Shown piece after piece: positions 8,023 to 14,570 of a stretch of DNA of 28,596 nt. The stretch's first letter is position 1; the number at the start of each line of letters is the position of its first letter. The stretch is taken from contig CAYQVO010000046.1 in the NCBI GenBank assembly GCA_964421085.1, positions 1 to 28,596 of the forward strand. The letters are read 5' to 3'. A program made the translations under genes and the position numbers. Under the pieces are notes generated by a model. It made no database searches and was not told the origin of the DNA. It saw only the letters and a list, made by a program, of their open reading frames with translations. The stretch comes from CAYQVO01 sp964421085 (GTDB taxonomy: Bacteria > Bdellovibrionota_C > UBA2361 > CAYQVO01).

Positions 8023-8562
8023 ATGGTTTCTCTGGATGATATTAACTCCATCTTTTCGAGGATCACGGAAGAATACGAAGAACCTGTTCCCATCGGCGGA
8101 AGATGCGAGAGCCGGGTTTACTACAGGGTTGAAGACCTGACAGACGATGATCTGAATGCATGCGCAGAATACGTCGCCGGCCGAATCAACGATCTCCTCT
8201 CCCCGCAGTCCCCCCAGCTTTTCCTGAAGCTTCCCGGCGGTTATACCTTCTTTGGCGAACGCCTCAGCGCCTTTTATTCCGAACTTACAAACAGCTCTGA
8301 CGACATCCCGCTTGAGCAGTACCTGGAAAGCAAAATGTCAAACGGACACGGAGAGAAATACAAAGGGGCCAACTGCGTCCTTGTAACTGACGTTATCACC
8401 ACCGCCCGATCAAGCCTCGAAGCCCATACGAAAGCCACTCTGCGCGGCATACCTGTGCTCTGCTGGGCTGCCCTTATTGATCGTACATTCGGCCCCGGAC
8501 CGGTTCCCGTGGTGGCGGCATTCACAGGAGCCCCCGTCCGGGTTCTCACGAAGATCGGGTGA
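8023..8562 (+). CDS. orotate-phosphoribosyltransferase-like protein
   Basis: ATG 8023 is preferred to GTG 8017 because AGGG (8012-8015) then sits at a normal distance. The protein of about 179 residues has a type I PRTase core. The PRPP loop reads VLVTDVITTARSSLEA (compare the VxDVITTGGS of PyrE) and is preceded by a Lys-containing flexible loop (SKMSNGHGEKYKG), as in orotate PRTases. An N-terminal RCESRVYYRVEDLTDD segment resembles the substrate-binding hood. The second Asp of the usual acidic pair and the Gly-Gly of TTGGS are replaced (TD, TTARS), so activity on orotate is doubtful. Its stop codon abuts the stop of the convergent kinase gene with no spacing. It could be a true PyrE homologue or a PRTase with another base. 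Confidence 0.72.
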   Translation: MVSLDDINSIFSRITEEYEEPVPIGGRCESRVYYRVEDLTDDDLNACAEYVAGRINDLLSPQSPQLFLKLPGGYTFFGERLSAFYSELTNSSDDIPLEQYLESKMSNGHGEKYKGANCVLVTDVITTARSSLEAHTKATLRGIPVLCWAALIDRTFGPGPVPVVAAFTGAPVRVLTKIG

Positions 8563-9597
8563 TTATGCCGCCTCCTTCGAAGGACCGGCCTGCCACTGAT
8601 GTTCAACTGTGACAGCATGATTTACTGATAAGCAGGGGATCCGGACGGTGCGTCTTTCACCGCGAAGAGGGTATACATTTCCTGCCATACGGTCGACGAA
8701 ATCTGTCCTGTAAAGGAAGCCTGACGCCTGCTCTTCCACATTGGCCAGATCCTCCCATGCCTTGAGTGTCCTCAGCAGATCGCGAAGCTCGACTGCCGTC
8801 TGGAAACGCTTCTCAGGCTCCTGTTCGAGACACTTCTGAATTATCTTCCTCAGCAGGGCCGGATAATTCTCCGGCAGTGAAATAGCTACTGGTTTCCTCA
8901 CATGAATTGCGATACCGCCGACTGAAATCTCCGAGAACGGTGGAAGTTCCCCGGTCAAGAGCTCATACCCGATAACTCCCACAGCATATATATCATTCTG
9001 TGCGTTTGACAGGCCCGTAAGCACATATTCAGGGGGCCAGTAGTCGGGAGTTCCAATGAGACATGATTCGCCGGTTTCTTCAACGCAGTCGGATATCTCC
9101 GCAGCAATACCGAAATCAGCTATTACCGCACTATCGTGGTCATCCAGAAGTATGTTTTCCGGCTTCAGATCGCGATGAACTATTCCTGCTTCGTGCAGGA
9201 CTCCAAGCCCCTCGCTTATCTGCAGGAGGATGTTTATCACCTCCCTGCTTCTCCACACTCCTTTCACATCGAGAAGATCGGCAAGACTTCCCCCTGAGAG
9301 GTACGGCATCGTAAACGCGGCGAAATCTTCGTCTTCGCAGAGCTGGCTGCCGCTCAGCACGTTTTCATGCTTCACTCGCGCGGAGAGTCTGTACTCGTTC
9401 AACAGGGCCGCCCTTCCGTTTTTCGACGTGCGATTGTCGTTGCGGAAAACCTTCAGCACATGAAGAGTGTCAAGCTCGTCGAGAGACGCGCAGAGATAAA
9501 CACCACACGTATCGGAAGCACTGAGACATCGAAGCAGCCTGAAGCGGCCGTAAAGGACCGTTCCGGGTACGAGATTTGCGAAGAAAAGACGGTTCAT
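8563..9597 (-). CDS. Ser/Thr protein kinase (PknB/Hanks type), soluble
   Basis: The 344-residue protein is a complete kinase domain (about 12-280) with a 60-residue tail of unknown function and no membrane helix. Catalytic elements are intact: Lys49 (LHVLKV), the C-helix Glu68, HRDLKPEN (141-148), DFG (161-163), the activation segment GTPDYWPPE and the F-helix Asp (NDIYAVGV). The glycine-rich loop is degenerate (LSASDTCGVYL lacks the first two Gly of GxGxxG). It should phosphorylate Ser/Thr in the cytosol, but the substrate is unknown. The membrane pseudokinase encoded 2.2 kb away is a possible partner. A plausible Shine-Dalgarno (GGAG) lies rather far upstream of ATG 9597, so the exact start is less sure than the gene. 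Confidence 0.92.
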   Translation of the reverse strand: MNRLFFANLVPGTVLYGRFRLLRCLSASDTCGVYLCASLDELDTLHVLKVFRNDNRTSKNGRAALLNEYRLSARVKHENVLSGSQLCEDEDFAAFTMPYLSGGSLADLLDVKGVWRSREVINILLQISEGLGVLHEAGIVHRDLKPENILLDDHDSAVIADFGIAAEISDCVEETGESCLIGTPDYWPPEYVLTGLSNAQNDIYAVGVIGYELLTGELPPFSEISVGGIAIHVRKPVAISLPENYPALLRKIIQKCLEQEPEKRFQTAVELRDLLRTLKAWEDLANVEEQASGFLYRTDFVDRMAGNVYPLRGERRTVRIPCLSVNHAVTVEHQWQAGPSKEAA

Positions 9598-9777
9598 ATT
9601 TTCGCTTTTGCGTGTCTCCTGAATACATATCTCTGCAAAAGCATGAACTGCTTCTATAAGCCTGAAATTTCCGGAAAAAATGAGAATTCAGCTTACGCGT
9701 GAGACGAATTTTGAACCAGGAGTCTGCGAGTTTTGCGCAGGGAGCAGTCCTGCACAGAGGGTATCGTGGCCCCCTGG

Positions 9778-10338
9778 CTAACTCATGCCCTTTCTCAGAG
9801 GAATCACCTTTGCAACCCGAATCTCTTCTTTTACAGGACGCTCCGGCTCCGGAGTGCTGTCCTTTTCGACGCGTACAGGGTTTCCTGTGTCTTCCGCCCT
9901 GGGCTGACTCACCCTGCTTTTCTGGATAACCTCCTGGACCTCATGATGGGCCGCCTGGCATGCCTGAGTTCTCGCCTTGAGAGTAACGAGCTCCCGGGCA
10001 AGAACGGAGGCCCTGACAAAATCTCCGTTTTCCGAGGACTCCATCAACAGGTTCTGTTTCTGGTGCATTTCGGCTTCGGCGAGTTTCCACTCGCCGTAAA
10101 ACTGATCACGGATTCCGAAGACTTCGCTTGCCATCCGCTTTTGATTAGGATGGCCGATGGCAACGTTGAGTTCTCTCAGCAGCTCAGCATTGACTCGTCT
10201 CCATTCACCGACCTGAAGTTCGGCAAGCTCAGAAGTATTATCGCCGGGAACACGCTCCACAGAACTGTACAGACGGAGCGCCTTGCGGCTTCGCTGCATC
10301 AGTTGAACCAGTCTTGAACGAAATGGCATGCTTTCCAT
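9778..10338 (-). CDS. hypothetical helical (coiled-coil) protein
   Basis: The 186-residue protein has no signal peptide or TM helix. Residues about 10-130 are helical and charged with heptad-like hydrophobics, and the C-terminal 50 residues are Pro/Glu/Lys-rich and probably disordered, ending RVAKVIPLRKGMS. A second Met three codons in (ATG 10329) is an alternative start. Neither has a strong Shine-Dalgarno, although GGAAAG lies just before the second. The stop is 181 nt upstream of the kinase gene on the same strand. No family is recognised. The long, stop-free frame and biased codons support a real gene. Confidence 0.62.
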   Translation of the reverse strand: MESMPFRSRLVQLMQRSRKALRLYSSVERVPGDNTSELAELQVGEWRRVNAELLRELNVAIGHPNQKRMASEVFGIRDQFYGEWKLAEAEMHQKQNLLMESSENGDFVRASVLARELVTLKARTQACQAAHHEVQEVIQKSRVSQPRAEDTGNPVRVEKDSTPEPERPVKEEIRVAKVIPLRKGMS

Positions 10339-10341
10339 CAA

Positions 10342-10613
10342 CCAGTGACGTTATACAAAAGGTTTCGAAAAATCAAAGCGAATCATATTCAGACAGCCTG
10401 TCGCAACTCTCAACATTGAGATTCCTAGATCACAAAAAATGCCCGCGCCTTTTTCGGCACTTAAGCCCAGGAAGTACATGGCATGCATGTTGCTCTGTTG
10501 CTCAGGATTCACGAGGATGCGGACAAACTGAGGGGGCCCGGAGCGGCGCCGAAAAAAGAGAGTAATGGAAATTCCCCGACAGCAGGCAGGCTGGTTCATC
10601 TAATGAGGTTCGC
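10342..10613. other. gene-free segment with several small palindromes
   Basis: No convincing ORF is present. The frames open here lack a Shine-Dalgarno sequence and run straight through the terminator that follows. Small dyads are visible: GACAGCCTGTC and CTCAACATTGAG (both between about 10395 and 10420). I compared it by eye with tmRNA, RNase P RNA, SRP RNA and tRNA signatures and found none. Because a strong plus-strand terminator closes the segment and no plus-strand gene precedes it back to 8562, it may encode a small RNA. Confidence 0.35.
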
Positions 10614-10661
10614 AGCCGGGCCGGCAGCACATGTCGAGGACTGCCGGCCCGGCTTTTTTTT
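10614..10661 (+). terminator. strong intrinsic terminator without an obvious gene
   Basis: A perfect 14-bp GC-rich stem (10614-10627 with 10641-10654) has a 13-nt loop and leads into eight T (10654-10661). The orientation is plus strand. The nearest plus-strand coding sequence upstream ends at 8562, with three minus-strand features between, so it would end a transcript that begins within the preceding gene-free segment or one antisense to the kinase region. Confidence 0.88.
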
Positions 10662-10726
10662 GCGGGTCTCCTTGTATCTCCCGCCGAAAGATACCAGAAT
10701 AAGGCCTTGAGAGGTCCTGGTGCGCC

Positions 10727-11515
10727 ATGAAACTTCCTGCTGCCATTGTGTTGTTTGTCACTCTTGTTCCCCTGTCCTCTTCGACCCTGGCCGAAACCAG
10801 GTGGGTCAACCTGGGTGAGGATCTCGAGACTGCCGAAACCAGCTCAAACGCCGGCAGTTTTTTTCCTGCATACTTTACCTTCATACGGACTTCACTTCAC
10901 CGGTTTCGCCTCAGCGCGGTGCGCGCCGAAGAATACGGAAAGAAGAGAGCAACTGTGGAAACACTCTGCAGTCTCGCCAGGGGAAGCGTCTGCATAAACG
11001 CCAGTTTCTTTGACGAGAACGGCGACCCCCTTGGTCTCGTAGTGAGCCGCGGGATCACGTCCCGCAAAGTTCACAAAGGCGGCAAGACCTTGAACGGTGT
11101 TTTCATGCTGAGCCGTTCGGGCCCCTCAATTCACAACCGTTTTGATCCTATCCTCACTTCCGCCGTAGAAGCCGTCCAGTCCGGTCCTGTTCTCATTAAA
11201 GAGGGCAAGGTTGTCGAAGGAATCAGAGAGTCCTTTCCGGCATCAAGAAGGTCGGGGGTTTGTGTTGATGGAGCAGGGCGCCTCGTCTTTTTTATCGCCT
11301 CGGCTAATTTCTCCGCCATCTCCATTGAGACTCTCCAGAACGTCCTGAGCAATCCGGACATCGGGTGCAGGGACGCTTTGAACCTCGACGGGGGCGGTTC
11401 ATCACAGCTGTACGTTGATCCAGATGCAGGGCGCGACAGCCCGGGCTACCAGGTCCTGTATATTGCCGGAAGCGACGAGGTTCCCGTAGCCCTCTCGCTG
11501 ATTGTCCGCCAGTAA
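10727..11515 (+). CDS. secreted phosphodiester glycosidase (NAGPA/DUF2233) family protein
   Basis: The 262-residue protein has a signal peptide (about 1-22, cleavage near STLAET). The remainder matches the NAGPA (GlcNAc-1-phosphodiester alpha-N-acetylglucosaminidase-like) fold: INASFFDENGDPLGLVVSRG, a central SGPVLIKEGK strand, RRSGVCVDGAGRLVFFIA and the hallmark ALNLDGGGSSQLYV near the end. Bacterial members act on envelope or teichoic-type glycophosphodiesters or exopolysaccharide. The substrate here is unknown and the location is periplasmic or extracellular. GAGAGG lies upstream of ATG 10727. It stands alone between the terminator at 10661 and a 334-nt gap. A 6-bp hairpin (GTATCT/AGATAC) sits in its leader. 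Confidence 0.88.
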   Translation: MKLPAAIVLFVTLVPLSSSTLAETRWVNLGEDLETAETSSNAGSFFPAYFTFIRTSLHRFRLSAVRAEEYGKKRATVETLCSLARGSVCINASFFDENGDPLGLVVSRGITSRKVHKGGKTLNGVFMLSRSGPSIHNRFDPILTSAVEAVQSGPVLIKEGKVVEGIRESFPASRRSGVCVDGAGRLVFFIASANFSAISIETLQNVLSNPDIGCRDALNLDGGGSSQLYVDPDAGRDSPGYQVLYIAGSDEVPVALSLIVRQ

Positions 11516-11653
11516 CGCACCAGCCTGAGAAAAATCATCACCATCGCGCCGGTTCCGGACATTTTCAATTTGATTATGCTTCTAAATCGCGCTATTTTAA
11601 GCCTATTGAAGTAACTGAAAGGCCCATGCACACACATAAGCCGGGCTGGATGT

Positions 11654-11683
11654 AATTCCAGTCTGGAGAATTCCAGTCTGGAG
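11654..11683 (+). repeat. 15-bp perfect tandem duplication containing a CCAGtCTGG dyad
   Basis: The unit AATTCCAGTCTGGAG occurs twice without spacing (11654-11668, 11669-11683), followed by AATTT as the start of a third partial unit. Each unit holds the 9-bp dyad CCAGTCTGG, so the array offers two regularly spaced symmetric half-turn sites, a possible operator. Confidence 0.8.
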
Positions 11684-11782
11684 AATTTCAATTCAGCCTC
11701 ATCTGAAGCCGGGCTATTATTGTGCAGGAGCCTGGCAGTTTGCTCAAGGGGATAAATTGAGTAAGTACTGTAATTTATCCAA

Positions 11783-11811
11783 TTGACAGCAGCGCAACCT
11801 CGACATTAACT
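11783..11811 (+). promoter_or_regulatory. candidate promoter of the MerR-like gene
   Basis: There is a perfect -35 box TTGACA (11783-11788), and 17-18 nt later a poor -10 (TTAACT or TAACTT at 11806-11812). A weak -10 with a good -35 is common for activator-controlled promoters. The support is visual only. Confidence 0.35.
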
Positions 11812-11849
11812 TAACTTTAGTTTTTCGCTTCTTGCGAGGTTATAACGTC

Positions 11850-12347
11850 ATGTCGGTTCATTACATTGACCGCGAGTTTACGGCTAAACAGGTTCAAAGC
11901 GTTCTCCGTTCACTCACCGGCGGTCAGGAAAAAATCGGGTTAGCGCTGTTGAATTACTATGCACGCACGAATCTCGTTCCGTGCACCGGAAAGGATAAAT
12001 GCAGAGGCAGAGCCAAATACTGTTATTCTGATCTCATTCTTCTTTGCTGGCTTTTCCGGATGAAGAAGGAAGGCCTGCCCGTGAACCGTTTCAGGCGCGG
12101 CATTGATTACCTCCGGAAGAAGCTTCCAAGGATTTACAAAGATCCCACTGATATTGTCCTCGTAACTGACGGCAGGCAGCTTTTCCTTAAACACCGGGTT
12201 CAGGAGAAAGGCCAAATTGCTGAAGTTCTTACGGGGAAAAAGGCAGGCCAGTATGTATGGGCTTATGCAATCGGCTCGCTGATTGAGGAAGTTGATCGGC
12301 TGATAGACGGTCTCGAGGAAAAAGAAGAGACGCAGTTTGCCGCCTGA
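11850..12347 (+). CDS. MerR-like helix-turn-helix regulator
   Basis: ATG 11850 has GAGGT (11836-11840) at a good distance, better than the upstream TTG 11832. The 165-residue protein begins with a region that follows the MerR DNA-binding pattern: FTAKQV, then LLNYYARTNLVPC in the place of LRYYERxGLLxP, then YCYSDLILLCWLFRMKKEGLPVNRFRRGIDYL in the place of the YxxxDLxxLxxIxxLRxxGxSLxxI helix. The C-terminal half (VLVTDGRQLFL, then a Lys-rich segment and an acidic helix) is a small effector or dimerisation domain of no recognised type. A Cys cluster (PCTGKDKCRGRAKYCY) sits in the wing. The gene converges on the PPDK-like gene 5 nt away. Part of its 3' half is repeated in decayed form at 14278-14319. 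Confidence 0.72.
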   Translation: MSVHYIDREFTAKQVQSVLRSLTGGQEKIGLALLNYYARTNLVPCTGKDKCRGRAKYCYSDLILLCWLFRMKKEGLPVNRFRRGIDYLRKKLPRIYKDPTDIVLVTDGRQLFLKHRVQEKGQIAEVLTGKKAGQYVWAYAIGSLIEEVDRLIDGLEEKEETQFAA

Positions 12348-12352
12348 AGCGG

Positions 12353-14254
12353 TCAATAATTGGACCCTGGTTTTTTTCCCGGCAGAATCGCAGCCCGTAT
12401 TCCGTCTGAAATAACCTCCACCTCGAGCCCGGGAATTTCTGGATCTATTATGTAAGGCGACTTCGACGGCCCGGGGCTTCTTTCTGAATTCATGTACCTG
12501 AGCACTTTAAAAATAGTTGTGGCGCAGCCTGCCGGGTCTTCATCCATGATGATACATATCCCCCGTTCGAGGCACCTTGACTCCACGTGTCCGCGCATCG
12601 CTGTGGAATTAGTCACAAGATAAATGGCTCCTTCAGCGGGAATGCGCGTTTCTATCCAGTTTATATGCGCCGATCCCATCTGTGCCGGATTCATTACCAC
12701 AAAGCCCTTTTTTCTGCAGTTGTCTGCGCTGTCCCCAAGCACCTGAAGCGTTCCATTAAAGACTCCAACGCACCTTCCATTAAGGAGGCAGTCTTCGGGT
12801 GATGGGAACACAACGCGTACGGGCTCGAGCCAGGGAGACGGGAGAGGACGAAGCTGGACAAGACCGCACGAAGATCTGTCGTACAGTACCGTTTCAGTCT
12901 GGTGGGGAGTCCCTGTAACGAGATCGACAAATACACTGACAACAGCTGCCGCTTCGATATGAACCGGATAAATATCTCTAGTGTAGTCAAGCGGCATTGC
13001 AAGACAGCGGGGGCAATCGATATCATGGAAAAAAAGGCCGCTCCTTGCGCTTTTCTCCGTCATTATAACGGGGGTGCTCTCCTGCACTTCAGGTTCCCGA
13101 TGGAAAGAGATCTTCTGAAAAACCAGATCGCGCATTGAAGGAACGTGATTCCTGCGATGAGAATACACATAAAACGAGTCGCATCCGGCATTGAATTCAT
13201 GAAGCACAAGACCCATGAAATCCTCTGATAGGCCGATATTTTCCCTGTGCCGTTTCGCTTGATCACTGTTCATTGACTGGTACACATACTCTTCCGCCGC
13301 ATGGAGTTCCTCTCTTGATGGGTTTGGCGGCAGAAGCACGGATTTATAAATCCCGGCGCCGAGAGAATGCGAGTCCTCCGAGAAAGCTGCGCTGCTTCTC
13401 ACGATTACCTGCCGGCGCGAGCGGACCCATTTATAATCATCTTCTGACATGTCTGAAAGAGGCCTGCCATCAAGATAATCCCGGTAATTCTGAGTCTCAA
13501 CCAGCCGGAATTCGGGAATCTCCGGCAGGTTTCTGAGACCATAAGGCAGAGAAGCGCCCTCGATTGATTTGAAGACAAGTCCCAGCGCGCGCAGCCTTGC
13601 GCCTTTTGCGCCGTAGCGTTCGATTCCTTCAGCAACCAGCGAATTGTAAAGGGCAGACGTTGCAGAGTAATCAAGCAGTCCCTTCCTCTCCTCGAGAAGG
13701 CTGATTTTTCTAAGAAACAGTCCGATCTCCCTTTTCATCTCGCCGATGGATGACCCGTCCAGCGTCACCTCCGATACGTTTTTTGTCGAACGCTGCCTTA
13801 GAACTTCCTCGCCGCTTATCTCCGTGTAGTCATCCCCTTCGAAAGTAACTATGCCGCATATTTTTCGAGCGCATGAAAGAGCAGCGGAAGCGGCAGCTTC
13901 AAAGGTCTCTTCCCCTGGGGCTTCGATTCCTTCTTCACAGAAGGAAGTGCCAAGGTAACGACAGGCCTGGTAAAGACAGAGTTTAATGTCTCTATGCAGG
14001 CTTTCGACAGTTATGCCGCTGTCGGAGGGCGGCAGGAATGGGCGAAGCTTCCCCAGGCTGTGAGTAAAGAGGTCATCCATTGAAGAAAGGAGGGCTGTTC
14101 TTTCTGAGACCGAGACCTCGGGCATCTCATCAACGAGAGCGTCGGATAATCGAGAGCCTCCTCTGACACGGGCAAGGAGAGGTTTGAGGAGTTCGAACGC
14201 CTCTTCTTCGCTTTTACTGATATCCGGCTGGTAATGGAGATCGGTCACCGCCAC
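12353..14254 (-). CDS. PEP synthase/PPDK-like protein lacking the C-terminal PEP-binding barrel
   Basis: The 633-residue protein combines an N-terminal helical domain of unknown type (1-210) with an ATP-grasp domain of the pyruvate phosphate dikinase family. The start of that fold shows as YGAKGARLRAL (compare GGKGANL). The core VIVRSSAAFSEDSHSLGAG at 284-302 matches VRSSAxxED, and GLVQLRPLP at 464-472 matches the family VQxRP end. A phosphohistidine swivel domain follows, with TAMRGHVESRCLERGICIIM at 551-570 in the place of GGxxSHAAIxARxxGIP, so His556 is the presumed phosphocarrier. There is no C-terminal TIM barrel. Such two-domain proteins resemble the truncated relatives around rifampin phosphotransferase. 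The start is taken as GTG 14254, and the Shine-Dalgarno is weak. The substrate is unknown. Confidence 0.78.
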   Translation of the reverse strand: MAVTDLHYQPDISKSEEEAFELLKPLLARVRGGSRLSDALVDEMPEVSVSERTALLSSMDDLFTHSLGKLRPFLPPSDSGITVESLHRDIKLCLYQACRYLGTSFCEEGIEAPGEETFEAAASAALSCARKICGIVTFEGDDYTEISGEEVLRQRSTKNVSEVTLDGSSIGEMKREIGLFLRKISLLEERKGLLDYSATSALYNSLVAEGIERYGAKGARLRALGLVFKSIEGASLPYGLRNLPEIPEFRLVETQNYRDYLDGRPLSDMSEDDYKWVRSRRQVIVRSSAAFSEDSHSLGAGIYKSVLLPPNPSREELHAAEEYVYQSMNSDQAKRHRENIGLSEDFMGLVLHEFNAGCDSFYVYSHRRNHVPSMRDLVFQKISFHREPEVQESTPVIMTEKSARSGLFFHDIDCPRCLAMPLDYTRDIYPVHIEAAAVVSVFVDLVTGTPHQTETVLYDRSSCGLVQLRPLPSPWLEPVRVVFPSPEDCLLNGRCVGVFNGTLQVLGDSADNCRKKGFVVMNPAQMGSAHINWIETRIPAEGAIYLVTNSTAMRGHVESRCLERGICIIMDEDPAGCATTIFKVLRYMNSERSPGPSKSPYIIDPEIPGLEVEVISDGIRAAILPGKKPGSNY

Positions 14255-14277
14255 ATACTACTATTCCAGTACAGCTA

Positions 14278-14319
14278 AGAAAGGCCAAACTACTGAAGTT
14301 TTTACAGGAAAAAGGGGCC
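14278..14319 (+). pseudogene. decayed fragment of a second MerR-like gene copy
   Basis: This stretch aligns with 12205-12249 inside the MerR-like gene: 12 identical bases first, then a few mismatches, nearly all transitions, and about 3 nt of net deletion. The frame equivalent to KGQIAEVLTGKKAG reads KGQTTEVFTGK. It has the same orientation as the intact gene and no start or neighbouring homologous sequence, so it is a vestige. Together with the intact copy it forms direct repeats flanking the PPDK-like gene. Confidence 0.65.
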
Positions 14320-14410
14320 ACCCGGCACTTCGGGCACAGTTGCTGTCTTAAGGGTTCAATAGTATCCTCCTCTGTCTACAAATTCGATTCTGTGAAGGCG
14401 TCGGTAATCT

Positions 14411-14569
14411 ATGAGTAAGACAAGTACAATAAAGCAGGTCTTTGCCCTTCTTATTGAAAAAAAAGCCTGGTGGCTTATCCCCATGGTCACCGTATTCCTT
14501 CTTCTTGGGCTCCTTATTGTTCTGACGCAGGGCTCTGCGCTTTCGCCGTTCATTTACACGCTCTTCTAG
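14411..14569 (+). CDS. DUF5989/SxtK-like small membrane protein
   Basis: This is a 52-residue ORF, too short for usual gene calling. After a polar start it reads KKAWWLIPMVTVFLLLGLLI, one membrane helix, and ends VLTQGSALSPFIYTLF. The W-W-L-x-P-M start of the helix and the QGSAL-x-PFIYTLF end are, from memory, the signature of DUF5989 (SxtK-like) proteins, which usually sit beside SxtJ-like proteins and a carbamoyltransferase in glycan or secondary-metabolite loci. Neither partner is seen here. The stop TAG lies 1 nt before the GTG of the methyltransferase gene. A weak GAAGG precedes the ATG at 12 nt. Confidence 0.72.
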   Translation: MSKTSTIKQVFALLIEKKAWWLIPMVTVFLLLGLLIVLTQGSALSPFIYTLF

Positions 14570-14570
14570 A

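Larger units (their letters stand above)
11516..11849. other. intergenic region with nested repeats upstream of the MerR-like gene
   Basis: No gene is seen. A 10-bp direct repeat AAGCCGGGCT (11638-11647 and 11706-11715) brackets a 15-bp tandem duplication (11654-11683), with a candidate promoter downstream. The layout looks like a control region for the gene at 11850. No terminator hairpin with a T run was found after the glycosidase gene. Confidence 0.5.

Noticed and set aside
10342..10661. tmRNA, SRP RNA or RNase P RNA in the segment before the orphan terminator
   Set aside because: A GGTTTCGA word near 10365 recalls tmRNA, but the acceptor ends, tag frame and conserved cores of tmRNA, SRP and RNase P RNAs are absent.
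10483..10710. 75-residue plus-strand frame in the gene-free segment
   Set aside because: It reads straight through the 14-bp terminator stem and has no Shine-Dalgarno or recognisable sequence.
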